Below are positions 10,624 to 20,214 of a stretch of 64,000 bases of DNA, one piece after another. The translations under genes and the position numbers were made by a program. The DNA comes from Poecilobothrus nobilitatus (Eukaryota; Arthropoda; Insecta; Diptera; Dolichopodidae): contig OX352772.1 of the NCBI GenBank assembly GCA_947095535.1, forward strand, positions 146,620,177-146,684,176, in the 5' to 3' direction. Below the pieces are notes generated by a model. That model was given only the letters and a program-made list of their open reading frames with translations, was not told the origin of the DNA and did not search any database. Position 1 is the first letter of the stretch; the number at the start of each line of letters is the position of its first letter.

Positions 10624-10676
10624 TTACCACTGGATCATATTTCATACAAATTTCATGCAACCTAAAATATGTTCTA

Positions 10677-10739
10677 ACAACCCTTAACCCTAACCCTAAC
10701 GCTTTAGCAATTGTTTTTAACCCTTAACCCTAACCCTTT
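10677..10739. repeat. Short telomere-like CCCTAA/CCCTTAA runs
   Basis: Two clusters, 10679-10700 and 10719-10737, each reading AACCCTTAACCCTAACCC, separated by gctttagcaattg. CCCTAA is not the usual insect telomeric hexamer/pentamer (CCTAA), and flies use other telomere systems, so this is more likely a chance or element-borne microsatellite than a telomere relic. Confidence 0.6.
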
Positions 10740-10767
10740 AAGTATAGATTATTTCAAGCATATTGAT

Positions 10768-11075
10768 CTCAATAAAGTAAACCTAACACTCAAAAATAAT
10801 TTTAACATAGTTTATTTAAATATTTAAAGTTTAAGAAATAAATTATATAATGTGCTTTGAAATTAAATCACCATTTCAAAAATAAAATTCCTGTAATTGT
10901 ACTTACTGAAATCTGGTTAAATAGAGATAATTCATTTGATGGGGTTGCCATTTACGTTAAAAATGATATAAATAGTTGCCAAATATACGGTGAAGAATTT
11001 CAAAAAATAACCCTCTAGGAGTTAAACTAATGAAACACAACTTTAATATCTTTGGTATATATGAAACATCTATTG
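10768..11075 (+). pseudogene. Non-LTR retrotransposon endonuclease fragment
   Basis: Frames give FNIVYLNI and SLRNKLYN, then IPVIVLTEIWLN and GVAIYVKNDIN. These are the first motifs of the apurinic-type endonuclease of Jockey/CR1-like LINEs (N-x-R-S-L-R-x-K, T-E-T-W-L, G-G-V-x-I-Y-V). The Trp of TEIWL and the Glu are kept; the frame is interrupted by stops and frameshifts. Only about 100 residues remain. Confidence 0.65.
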
Positions 11076-12017
11076 ATTATTTTATTGATAAGATAGTGTA
11101 TTATATGATGTGGTTTATACTCGAATTCCTTTTCTATTATTATGTAGATGTTTGGTCTTATTAAAACATATAGGATTTACTACTAGTTTAATATCTTAAT
11201 AATCTCCTAGGTAATGCCTAATGCGGAGTTCAGTCTATCAGTCCAGAAATAAAATAAAACTATTTTTGTTTCTTTTTTCTTAACCTTCTTTAGTTAAGAT
11301 CAGAATTGATATATCTTTATTTCTTAAAAAGTGAAGTTATTTATACAAAAATTATGATTACAATGTTTACTACTATTGATTACTTCTTAAATTATGATTA
11401 CAATTTTTACAACTATTGATTACTTTTTCCGATATTTCCTAATTTTGAAATATGCCACATAGGCGTAAAATTATTTGTTTTATTTTAAGTTACAAGTATT
11501 TCGTAAACTACACATGGTTCATTGTTTTATCATATCTTAAAGTACATATAGTTTACATATGGCCTTATGTACCCTTTGCCCTTTTTTTTAGTTTTAATGT
11601 AAGTTAATTTTGATCAATTGTGTACATATTTTTAACGTTATTGCTTTAATATGATTTCTTTCTATTTACAATTTTTTTATAAACAATAAAAAGTGAGAAG
11701 AAGTTTCTTTTTTTTTTAATATGAAATGAATTTTTAATGTAGTCAATTCTACAGCTACAGCTACAGCTCCGCAATCTTGGAAAAAGCTCTAATTTGAAAT
11801 GTTTTTTTTCAAATGACATGACATTTATTTAGCTTTATAAATCAATATCGAAATTACATAATCTTTTTTGCAATTTAGGGTTCAAATTAACCTTTATGTG
11901 AATGAAAAGTTTGATTCGTCAGTAGATCATTAGTTATTAGGTTACTAACAAAAAAATGGAGATAATTTAAATAATATTATTTTCCACATTTAGATCAAAA
12001 ATAAAAAAAAAACAGTT
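11076..12017. other. AT-rich stretch, no gene seen
   Basis: 11080-11270 might be a decayed LTR fragment ending in an aataaaataaaa word, but no partner copy exists. The remainder is AT-rich. A pyrimidine-rich run ending ccacatttag (about 11980-11994) directly upstream of the next frame resembles a 3' splice site, a weak observation. Confidence 0.35.
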
Positions 12018-12332
12018 ATGAAAAGAAAACGTGGTCGCCCATACGAAATAAATTCTTCTGAGACAATGTCAAAAGCAAAGAAACCAAACGAAGAAATCAA
12101 ACCGACACCGGAAGTGCAGTTTGATCATACATATCATTTGCCATATTATTTAGATAATAATAAAGAAGGGAAACGTTGTAAAAATAATAAATGTAATCAA
12201 AAAACACATTTTTATTGTGATAAATGTCAAATTCATTTATGTTTAAAAAAAGAAAGGAATTGTTTTGCAATTTTTCATAAAAAAAAAATGAATTATTTTC
12301 TCAGTTTTGGGATTTTCACACTCTATTTTTAA
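12018..12332 (+). pseudogene. piggyBac-like transposase C-terminal cysteine-rich domain
   Basis: The 104-codon frame begins with basic/GRP sequence (MKRKRGRPYE), passes a linker with HLPYYL, then shows a C-x4-C-x6-Y-C-x2-C-x4-LC-x6-C-F-x2-F-H array (residues about 55-90): KRCKNNKCNQKTHFYC, DKCQIHLC, NCFAIFH. This Cys/His pattern is that of the RING-like C-terminal domain of piggyBac-type transposases, which binds the element's subterminal DNA. The DDD catalytic core is not present upstream, so this is a 3' fragment or a separate exon. An A-rich slip after FHKK gives a short foreign tail. A small domesticated protein cannot be excluded. Confidence 0.65.
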
Positions 12333-12512
12333 TGTTTAAGAATTAATGTTTTTTTTTCACGAATTAATGTTTTTTTTTTAATGTTTAAGAATTAATGTTT
12401 TTTTTTATTCATACTATTTCATTTTATGTACATATTATATTGAAAAAACTATAAAAAAAAAGTCTAAAGAATTTTATTTAAAATTAAGAACTATGTTTAA
12501 CTTTTAAGACCT

Positions 12513-12534
12513 GATGTGCATATTTATGCACATC
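12513..12534. repeat. Perfect 10-bp inverted repeat, possible piggyBac subterminal site
   Basis: GATGTGCATA, two bases, then TATGCACATC. It lies 180 bp downstream of the piggyBac-like C-terminal domain. piggyBac-like elements carry short subterminal palindromes bound by that domain, so this may be one (inference). Confidence 0.5.
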
Positions 12535-14149
12535 CTGGAAAAGCCGGAAAATTTAGTGGAAAATCTTTTTTATAAATATAGATTTCTTTTTTGACGCTTT
12601 ATAAACAATAATCAAACCGCAAATATTTTTTTTTCGTTCTAAAATTAATTCAGGTCTGAGAGGATTAAACAAATACATAGAAACTGTTATGTAAAAAAAA
12701 AAATGAAACAAAATATTAAAATTACAAAAGCCTGATTTATATATATTTTACATCATAGTCGGTCGATGTTGGCGAACCCTAATACATAAAATATAAAAAG
12801 TCAGGATATTTTTAAGCTTTTAATTTTTTTAATTATATTTTTTAATATAAATTACACATATTATAATAATAATATGTATTTTTATTTTCAAGAATATAAA
12901 ATAAAAGTAAAAATAACTAAAAATAATTTAAGCATTCTTTTAAATGATCCTTTATTTTAAATTGAAGTTTTAACTAAAAAAAATTACAAGTAAATTTCAA
13001 AAATTAAAAAACTTTAAACTATAAAAATATTGTTTTATTTGTAAATTATTGGTAAAAAACAAAACAACAAAACAAAAAGATAAAAAATTAAAATAAAAAT
13101 AAAATAATAATGCATTATATATTATAAAAAAATATGTAGTAAATGTTTAGTTCTAGATAACCTTTAGTTATTTAAATACATAGAATTTTATTAAGTTTAA
13201 ATTAATTTTACTAAATAAAACTAAAAATTTAAATATTTTCTGAAAATTTAAATATTTTCTATTTACTAGAAAACAAAAGTTTTTCTATTTACTAGAAATT
13301 TATGTATAGTTAAAAAATAAACTTTTGATTACGTTTCAGTTTTCCAGTTTTCAATTTAATTAAAGAAGTTTTGATTAAAAAAAAAAAACTGGAAATTCAA
13401 TTCATCTTTTCTTATTCAAAAATTTCCAAAAAAAAAAATTTTTCTTTTGGGGATTCAATTTATTAAATATTTGCAGTAGTTTGTTTGTAAGTGTAAATAA
13501 AATAAGGATATAAAAAATTAAAAAAAAAAACCTTGAAACTTGATTGAATTTAAATTACCAGAATTGAACCTTTTTAAAAGTTTTTAATTTTTTTTTTTAA
13601 TATATTTTCAATAACACTCGTATTTTATTATTATTCATTAGCTTAAAATATATTTTAATTTTTTTTTTGTTTCGTAAAATATTATCTATAAATTTAATTT
13701 TGTTTTAAATTTACCATTATTTTTATTTTTTTGTGTTAAAAAAGGATAATTATGAAATCAAAAAATTTAATGTCACATTAAGATTTAATAATGATTTGTA
13801 TTGTTAATAGTTATTAAAGATTAACATTCTTATGTATAAAAATGAAATAATTAAATAAAATAAAATAAAATAATTAAATGAATAACATGAAGACACATAG
13901 GGCTTTCTAACCATCATCAAAATAAATTCCATCAGAGATCTTAATCAATCTTTAAAGTGCATATTATGTAGCACCTAAATAAATACTTCTACAAATGGAA
14001 AATTAACAAGTAAAAGTAACAGTAATTCGATGCAACCGACTTATTTATACCCTACATCTAAAAAATTCAAATTAAATTAAAAATCCATAAGTTATTTAAG
14101 TTAGGTATTTAATATAACTAAGCTAAAAAAATAAATGCTTTTACAACCT
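12535..14149. other. Very AT-rich non-coding stretch
   Basis: Low-complexity A/T tracts throughout, with short direct repeats such as aatattttctgaaaatttaa (about 13234-13260) and tttttctatttactagaaa (about 13255-13301). No coding frame, RNA gene or terminal repeat recognised. Confidence 0.4.
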
Positions 14150-14345
14150 TTGTACAAAATTTCAGATTTCTATCTTTATTAAATTCGGAAATATGCTTGT
14201 TAGGTATATGGCAGGTACCGTGCGTACGGACGGACATCGCTAAATCGACTCAGGAGGTGATCCTGATTCAGAATATATATACATGTCTATATATATATTA
14301 TATAAGAAATATATACTTTTGCCATACGGTATTTTAATTTACAGT
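14150..14345 (+). repeat. Dispersed repeat fragment with GGACGGACAT word
   Basis: Contains GTACGGACGGACATCGCTAA (14223-14242) followed by atcgactcaggaggtgatcc and an ATATATAC tract. This wording is common in dispersed non-coding repeats of fly genomes (established but informal knowledge). It resembles the GACGGACGGACGGACATGGCT stretch near 41.47 kb. Confidence 0.5.
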
Positions 14346-14419
14346 TATGCAAGATTTTTGGTCACTTTTATTTTCACTACAATAGAATATAAAATCGCAA
14401 TACAAAAAAAGTCTGATTC

Positions 14420-15795
14420 TATGTTATATTAATTTAAACTTAATAAATACAGAAAAATCTGAAATAGATCTATACTCAAATACTCTGTTAAGCAATGGGT
14501 TCCTAATTTGTCATAAGCTTGAACCCGAATTCACTTCTAGATTTGGTAGAAACTCAAAGACCATTATTGATCTATTCATTAGTGATATTATTGAAAGTAA
14601 TTGCTGGTTTCATATTCTAGATTCGTGTTTATCTGATTATCAAATGTTTTTTATAAGTATCAATCAAAACTCAATGGCAGGGGAAAAACCACTTATAAAA
14701 CAATTCCAAATTATAATAGTATAGGTGTGAATAATTTTTGGTATGACCTACCATTCCTTACAAGTCTTGACGACTTGGTTTATAAACTGAAAGATATCAT
14801 AAACACTAACACCCAAATTATTTATTTATTATAATAGTATAGGTGTGAATAATTTTTGGTATGACCTACCTTTCGTTACAAGTTTTGACGACTTGGTTTA
14901 TAAACTGAAAGATATCATAAACACTAACACCCAAATTATTTATTAATTAAAGAGGCTTTTGGATTGCTATAAACACATTATGTTTAATTCCAATATATCT
15001 AATGCAAACCAAACAATAAAAGTAATGCATTATAACTCCATGATACTTGAACGTGAAAGTAAAATTGCTTATGCGTTTAATGAGTAGTTTACAATTGATA
15101 GCATATATCTTAATTATAAGAACAAATTTAAAGAAATATCTACACTAATTTTGATTTTTTTCTTACCAACGTAGAAGAAATATCTAGAATTATTCCATCT
15201 CTGAATTCGCTGCTGCTACTGAATACTGAAAACAGCTGCAACTGAATATATATAACATTTCAATTAAATTAATTTAGGCTTTACTTTTTTATTAAAAAAA
15301 ATCCAATACTTAGTGAAATACAGATTGGGTTCGAAGAAAATCAAACACTACAGCTGCCTGCCTTTTTTTAAATGACTTTCTCTCTAAAGATATTGATAAT
15401 GGTAAATTCGACTATGACATTCTTCTATTACAACTTAAGAAATTTAATTTCACATTAGGTCAGTTAAAATTCTTCCAGTCATATCTTCAAGGTTGTAAAC
15501 AAAAAGTCCGCATAAACAAAAACTTTAGTGATGAAAAAACAATATGGAAAAGGGGTCCCACAAGGATCAATACTACGCTCATTACTTTTTAAATTATATA
15601 CTAATGATATCTCTCTCTCAAGTTAAAGGGTTGTATACAGATATTCGCAGCAAATACGGTAGTTAAATATACAGATGACAACCATCTACTAGCTAAAATT
15701 ATGATAACTTTATTTATTCACATACAATAATACCGGGTGCTTGCAATAATATCATTGATAACATTAATAATATTAAGTATAATCTCTGGTATAAT
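14420..15795 (+). mobile_element. Non-LTR element A, copy 1, left part (Jockey/CR1-like)
   Basis: Endonuclease C-terminal part: YSNTLLSNGFLICHKL, then TSRFGRNSKTIIDLFI and LSDYQMFFIS, the positions around the catalytic S-D-H(Y). Linker, then RT pieces: QIGFEENQTLQ, GVPQGSIL, LLFKLYTNDIS, and a degraded catalytic box reading YTDDNHLL (about 15668-15695). The thumb NNIIDNINNI...W follows to about 15795, where element B begins. Element A resumes at 20008. Copy 2 at 23.3 kb shares the same endonuclease wording. Stops and frameshifts throughout. Confidence 0.75.
14711..14945 (+). repeat. 118-bp tandem duplication inside element A1
   Basis: The segment starting ttataatagtataggtgtga at 14711 is repeated almost exactly at 14829 and runs through tatcataaacactaacacccaa each time. 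Only about three differences are seen between the copies, so the duplication is younger than the decay of the element around it. Confidence 0.9.
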
Positions 15796-15955
15796 AATAA
15801 TAATACTAATAATAATAATAGTAATAATATTAATAATAATAATATTAATAATAATAATAATATTAATAATAATAATAGTAATAATAATAATAATAATTTT
15901 AATAATAATAATATTAATGATAATAATAATAATAACCATATTAGTGATAACATTG
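15790..15955 (+). repeat. AAT trinucleotide microsatellite, in frame with LINE B ORF1
   Basis: Long imperfect (AAT)n interrupted by ATT, AGT, ACT and GAT codons. In the frame of the downstream protein it encodes runs of asparagine with scattered Ile, Ser, Thr and Asp. Other frames give spurious poly-Ile/Leu readings. Confidence 0.85.
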
Positions 15956-16437
15956 ACAGCACTGGTAATAATAATATCAATAGTAACAGCGACAGTAATA
16001 CCAGTAGTATTAATGCCTGTAATATTAGTAATAATAACTTATCGCCTAATTTTACCAACCCTCTCATTCCTCCGAAAATTCACCTAACGCAGAATTCAAT
16101 AGTTAATGGTGATAATGTATATGCATTATCTCGTTTTAGAGAACCTAGTTTGCTCTATAATATTGGATTATATCTTGCTTATCTGTTCGATCAAGATAGC
16201 CACGTTTGCATTGAAGGCAAAACGAAAACATTCCTAAAAGTACTCATTCAACAAGAGGGCCTCCCCTCTGACTACAAGGAACTAAGTAAATTATTTTATA
16301 AATATTATGAAATTGAAGGAATGTCTGCTAAAGAAGCTAAAGAAGACCTAAGTGTCTTTCGTAGTCACTTGTCCAGCAAAAGATGTGAGTATATCCAAAA
16401 GCTTAGAGATATTGATCAAAAGTTTTTTCGTGCCTAA
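15799..16437 (+). CDS. Element B ORF1, asparagine-rich protein
   Basis: A frame open from about 15700 (the first part is element A1 sequence) to a stop at 16435-16437. N-terminal half: Asn-rich low-complexity region from the AAT tract. Then SNSDSNTSS and NPLIPPKIH linkers and a conserved-looking globular C-terminus from about 16140 (LLYNIGLYLAYLFDQDSH, FLKVLIQQEGLPSDY, MSAKEAKEDLSVF, ending KLRDIDQKFFRA). No CCHC zinc knuckles or RRM were seen, so it differs from standard LINE ORF1 proteins. No in-frame ATG was noted upstream, so the true start is uncertain. The downstream ORF2 frame overlaps the end. Role presumed RNA binding; not shown. Confidence 0.5.
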   Translation, partial: NNTNNNNSNNINNNNINNNNNINNNNSNNNNNNFNNNNINDNNNNNHISDNIDSTGNNNINSNSDSNTSSINACNISNNNLSPNFTNPLIPPKIHLTQNSIVNGDNVYALSRFREPSLLYNIGLYLAYLFDQDSHVCIEGKTKTFLKVLIQQEGLPSDYKELSKLFYKYYEIEGMSAKEAKEDLSVFRSHLSSKRCEYIQKLRDIDQKFFRA

Positions 16438-16489
16438 TAAGCCAAATAATACTTATCAAAGTAAAAATAAGTCTCAACTTTATAATAAC

Positions 16490-17197
16490 ACTATTACGAT
16501 GTTCTATCACAATTGCAGTGGTTTAAGAAGTAAAATAAAAAACCTTTTTATCGACGCCAAATCATGCAATTTTAATATACTAGTGATTACAGAAACCTGG
16601 TTGAGCGACTCTTTTAAAAATGAAGAAATTCTCGATAACAATTGGTCAATTTATAGAAATGATCGTAACTACCTTTCCATAGGTCTCTCTAGAGGTGGCG
16701 GTGTTCTAATTGCTGTCAATAACGGCTTTTCATATGAATTAATATGTTCCAACAACTCCTTATCTTTTGAATACATATTTGTTAAAATTCTTACTGGTAG
16801 TAAAAGTATTTGTCTAAGAGTAGTATATTTTCCTGCAAATTCTGACAAATCCTCTTATTACGAATTCTTGGATATATGTAAGTCTGTAATTGATTTAATG
16901 ACAGAGGATGATAATATTTTTGTCTTGGGCGATTTTAACCGCCCATCATTATTTTTTGTGATTGATGAACTGGATAATAAACTACTACCAGTTAACTTTT
17001 TAGATGAAATTGAGTTTAGTATTATAAGAACATTTTATGGAAATGATACACAACAAGTAATACAACATCTTAATAGTAATGGTAGATGGTTAAACCTATC
17101 TTTTTCAAATGCTTATGATGATGTTGTGGTTCATGCTGTCAATGATACAGATAATCTTTTTACCAACTCACTCCATCATAATGCAATATCAATATAA
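16490..17197 (+). CDS. Element B ORF2, apurinic-type endonuclease domain
   Basis: The open frame (from 16352) reaches the domain at TMFYHNCSGLRSK. Motifs in order: N-x-S-G-L-R-S-K; VITETWLSDS (Glu-Trp); GGGVLIAV; VLGDFNRPS (Asp/Asn catalytic loop); NGRWLNLSFSN; LHHNAISI at the C-terminus, the equivalent of the final S-D-H/H-H step. This nicks target DNA to start target-primed reverse transcription. It ends at a stop at 17195-17197, so RT lies in later frames and the copy could not make an intact ORF2. Confidence 0.8.
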   Translation, partial: TITMFYHNCSGLRSKIKNLFIDAKSCNFNILVITETWLSDSFKNEEILDNNWSIYRNDRNYLSIGLSRGGGVLIAVNNGFSYELICSNNSLSFEYIFVKILTGSKSICLRVVYFPANSDKSSYYEFLDICKSVIDLMTEDDNIFVLGDFNRPSLFFVIDELDNKLLPVNFLDEIEFSIIRTFYGNDTQQVIQHLNSNGRWLNLSFSNAYDDVVVHAVNDTDNLFTNSLHHNAISI

Positions 17198-17421
17198 CTA
17201 GCTCAAGCTAACCAACAATTTTCGAAGTTCTACAATAATGAAATTGTATATGACTTCCGTAACGCTAATTACGAAGGCATTAACAATGCCTTATCTAATA
17301 TAAACTGGTACAAGTTGTTAATGCAGCGAGATTTAGATTTAGTAGTTCTGGATTTTCATACAATTTCATTATCTATAATTGATAATTACACGTCAAGGAT
17401 ACTAAAAAAATAAATAAATTA

Positions 17422-17724
17422 ATGGAACCTTGGCTAGATAGAGAACTCAGATCTTTACGTAATCGTAGAAATAAATTATATAAAATTATTAAATCATCAG
17501 TTGATCCAAGCTCCGAAACTATTAATGAGCATAAAAAATTAGCTGATGAATTTAAAATAAAATGCACTGCATCGTACGATAATGACGTTGAAAATATAGG
17601 TAACTCCATTTTAAATAACCCTAGAAAATTTTTTGAATTTGTTAATACAAAACGTAAGTCGTCAGGTTACCCAAACTCTATGTTCTTAGATGGAAAGGTC
17701 TCATCCTGCCATGATGAAATTTGA
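17422..17724 (+). pseudogene. Element B ORF2, endonuclease-RT linker
   Basis: A 100-codon frame: EPWLDRELRSLRNRRNKLY, then NPRKFFEFVNTKRKSSGYP and SSCHDEI. The W-x-x-x-E-L-R-x-L-R-x-x-R-N pattern is the standard LINE linker before the RT fingers. It is in a different frame segment from the endonuclease because of a stop and a frameshift at 17197-17420. Confidence 0.75.
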
Positions 17725-17751
17725 AATTTTTTTGCACACAAATTCCAGAAC

Positions 17752-18882
17752 GTGTACCATCAGTCGCAAACAAGGCATGGAAACGTGAATTTCCAGACCT
17801 TAAATAACACTATTCCTCTCATTCAAAATTTAAACTTATCATTAGAAGATGTTTTTTCAGAAATTAGTAATTTAAATATTAAAAAACGATCTGGTCCTGA
17901 TCTTCTTCCACCTATTTTTTTACATAACTGTATTCATAATTTAACTGTCCCACTTACATTAATTTTTAACAGATTCCTTATGTCAGGTACTTTTGCACAA
18001 TTTTGGAAAACTTCATACCTGATTCCGATTCACAAAAAAGGTGACAAAGCATTAATAGACAATTATAGAGGTATAGTAGTTCAGTCGACTATATCCAAAT
18101 TAATTGAAAAACTTGTTACTGATAAAATTACACCTATAATAGATGCTTATCTTAATCAAGAACAACATGGTTTTAGAAAAGGTCGTTCAACCACCACCAA
18201 CCTGATGGTTTTCACATCAGATATATTATCTTCTATGGAAAAAGGTCTTCAGGTAGACGCAATATATACAGATTTTAGTAAAGCATTTGACCGAATAAAT
18301 CATGATATACTAAAAGATAAACTGGCAAAGCTAGGATTCAGCGGCTCCATATTAAAATGGATTAAGTCATATGTCACTGAAAAAGTACAATTTGTTAGAT
18401 TTCAAGATACTATATCTAAGCCCATTTCTGTCTACTCTGGGGTACCCCAAGGTAGTCACTTAGGACCACTTTTATTCAATATATATATAAGTGATATTTC
18501 GAATTTCTTATCAGGCGTTGTCCACCTTACTTATGCTGATGATCTTAAGATGTATTATGTAATTAAGAATGATACTGATTGCTGTTTTCTTCAATCAAAA
18601 TTGAAGTGCTTAGAAAAATGGTGCTCTGACAACATGCTAGATCTCAACGTTAGTAAATGCTATACTATGACCTTCTCACGGAAAAGATCCAAATTGATGC
18701 ATAATTATTCCATACAAAACTGCAACCTAGAATGTGTGGATCATATTACAGATTTGGGAATGATTTTGGATAACAAACTGAATTATAATCTCCACTATGA
18801 ATCAATCTTATCAAAAGCTAACAAAATGCTAGGTTTTATGAAAAGAAAAGCAAGAGAATTTAACAATATCTGGGAACAATAA
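17752..18882 (+). CDS. Element B ORF2, reverse transcriptase domain
   Basis: A 376-codon open frame. Motifs in order: KKRSGPDLLPPIFL (RT 0/1), WKTSYLIPIHKKGDK (2), YRGIVVQSTISK, EQHGFRKGRSTTTNL, IYTDFSKAFDRINHD (motif A with catalytic Asp), GVPQGSHLGPLLFNIYISD (B), LTYADDLKMY (motif C, intact), LNVSKC (D) and LGMILDNKLNYN (thumb). Order and wording fit Jockey/CR1-group LINEs. It stops at EFNNIWEQ by a frameshift just before the C-terminal domain. The catalytic triad appears intact. Confidence 0.85.
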   Translation: MYHQSQTRHGNVNFQTLNNTIPLIQNLNLSLEDVFSEISNLNIKKRSGPDLLPPIFLHNCIHNLTVPLTLIFNRFLMSGTFAQFWKTSYLIPIHKKGDKALIDNYRGIVVQSTISKLIEKLVTDKITPIIDAYLNQEQHGFRKGRSTTTNLMVFTSDILSSMEKGLQVDAIYTDFSKAFDRINHDILKDKLAKLGFSGSILKWIKSYVTEKVQFVRFQDTISKPISVYSGVPQGSHLGPLLFNIYISDISNFLSGVVHLTYADDLKMYYVIKNDTDCCFLQSKLKCLEKWCSDNMLDLNVSKCYTMTFSRKRSKLMHNYSIQNCNLECVDHITDLGMILDNKLNYNLHYESILSKANKMLGFMKRKAREFNNIWEQ

Positions 18883-18884
18883 CT

Positions 18885-19360
18885 TTATATTGCTCACTTG
18901 TACGCTCAGTTTTAGAGTACGGTAGCATTATCTGGAATCCAGCCTGTCTTATTCATAGTACAAGAGTTGAATCAATCCAGAAGCAGTTCCTCCTCTTTGC
19001 TTTAAGATATCTACATAATCCTAGAGACTTTCATAACCTTCCATCATACAATGACAGGCTGTAGTTAGTCAATTTAGTTAGTTTAAGTTTCCGTAGAATC
19101 TTACTATCTAACAGCTTTACATTTGATGTCTTATCCAATAAAATTAATGTCGATTTAATTAAAGATAAAATCAAAGTCAACAATAATGTCAGGCCTACAA
19201 GATATACCAAATTCTTAATTGAAACAACACATAGAACTGAATATGGGAAAAACGAACCCACAAATAAGTATTGCATATTATTTAATCGATTTGATAACCT
19301 TTTCTGTGACACAATTTCAAAAAATGCTTACAAATCTAAATTACACAACATTCTTTAACA
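18885..19360 (+). pseudogene. Element B ORF2, C-terminal domain
   Basis: Continues in another frame: YCSLVRSVLEYGSIIWNP, ESIQKQFLLFALRYL, FHNLPSYNDRL then a stop, NLVSLSFRRI, and KSKLHNIL just before the terminal stop near 19360. The LVR-S-x-L-E-Y-x-x-x-x-W-N-P signature is the usual post-RT domain of this LINE group. One frameshift and one stop break it. Confidence 0.75.
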
Positions 19361-20007
19361 ATCGTAAAACATTGACATAATTTATTTCTAAATGACATAA
19401 TTTATTAATAATAATATTTCCTTTGTTTTTGTTTTTTTTTTTTTTTACATAATTAACTAACTATAAACTCTAAGTAATAAAAATTTAGCTTATAAAATAA
19501 AATAAACTTATAAAATTTTTATATTTTATAGGAATTTTTATAGGAATTATGTGATAAAAAGAAAAAAAAAAACCATATTAAAAGCATTGACTCATTTTAC
19601 ATACATAAAATAAAAATAACTTTTGTCTTTATTGTACCCATCATAATTAATTTAATTTTAACAATTAAGTACAAAAAAAAATTACTGTATCATCTTACAT
19701 CTTTTTTTTTTTTTTTCTCTTTCTTAATAGTAAAACTAAGCTAAAGGCTTAACTTAGCATCTTTATATTGCTCTGAATAATTCGTAATTCATACATATAA
19801 TTTTTAAATGTATCTAAAAAAAAAAAGAAAAAAAGAGAGAAAACAAAAGAAAAAACTAAAAACAAATTGTAATTTTTTTTGTAGTCTTAAGTCAGCAAAA
19901 TAATGTACTTTTTTTTTGCATTTTATTGTGTAATAATAATTTTAAGTTTAACTTTAAGAATTTTTGTAACGTCCTTGCTTTGGTTCTAAAATAAATAAAT
20001 AAATAAG
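19361..20007 (+). other. Element B 3' UTR and (TAAA)n tail
   Basis: AT-rich non-coding DNA with several T and A runs, ending in a (TAAA)n repeat at about 19990-20007. Simple-repeat tails are typical for CR1/Jockey-like elements. Element A1 resumes right after it. Confidence 0.65.
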
Positions 20008-20190
20008 ATCTTTACAATATGTTTTACAGTTGCAAAATCTGCCCAAGGCTTACCCATGCTGCAATCCATCAGATTCTATATACACTGATAAATATCTAAG
20101 CTTAAAAAACAGTATATTTTTTGAACTTTATAAAACTACATTTAAAATCATTAATAATCAATTAAAAAACACTTTATATTCTATGTTGCT
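20008..20190 (+). pseudogene. Element A copy 1, right part (C-terminal domain)
   Basis: One frame gives IYTDKYLSLKNSIFFELY and TTFKIINNQLKN, which lines up with element A2 (LYSDKFLSFNNICVYELY, AFKIINYKIKH at 25.27-25.36 kb). This shows that A1 continues on the far side of element B, with an internal deletion of the rest of its thumb region. Confidence 0.65.
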
Positions 20191-20214
20191 ATATTCTTCC
20201 AAATTGTAATATAA

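Larger units (their letters stand above)
9395..10625 (+). mobile_element. Errantivirus-like (gypsy-group) element, internally deleted
   Basis: A short mosaic in the plus strand: protease, an RT N-terminal segment (EEPIFSK-like, then YPYAAKMRKEVEDQV, 9930-10015), then directly an env-type C-terminal region and a purine tract followed by an LTR-like start. The bulk of RT, RNase H and integrase is missing, so the junction near 10030-10060 marks a large deletion. Many stops. Same broad group as the minus-strand remnant at 6.4-7.5 kb, whose protease box and linker are recognisably related. Confidence 0.7.
15796..20007 (+). mobile_element. Non-LTR element B, nearly complete (Jockey/CR1-like)
   Basis: In order: an Asn-rich ORF1, an endonuclease, RT with an intact YADD box, a C-terminal domain, a roughly 640-bp AT-rich 3' UTR and a (TAAA)n tail (aaataaataaataaataag, about 19990-20008). 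It is inserted in element A1, whose RT ends near 15795 and whose C-terminal part continues at 20008. It has few breaks compared with the other LINEs here: at least a stop after the endonuclease, one in the linker and two near the C-terminus. Element C is a diverged relative. Confidence 0.75.

Noticed and set aside
10677..10739. Interstitial telomere marking a chromosome fusion
   Set aside because: Only a few units, wrong hexamer for insects, and embedded between transposon fragments.
15714..16087. Long hydrophobic poly-Ile/Leu reading frames on both strands
   Set aside because: They are alternative readings of the AAT/ATT microsatellite; the Asn-rich frame continues into a plausible protein, the others do not.
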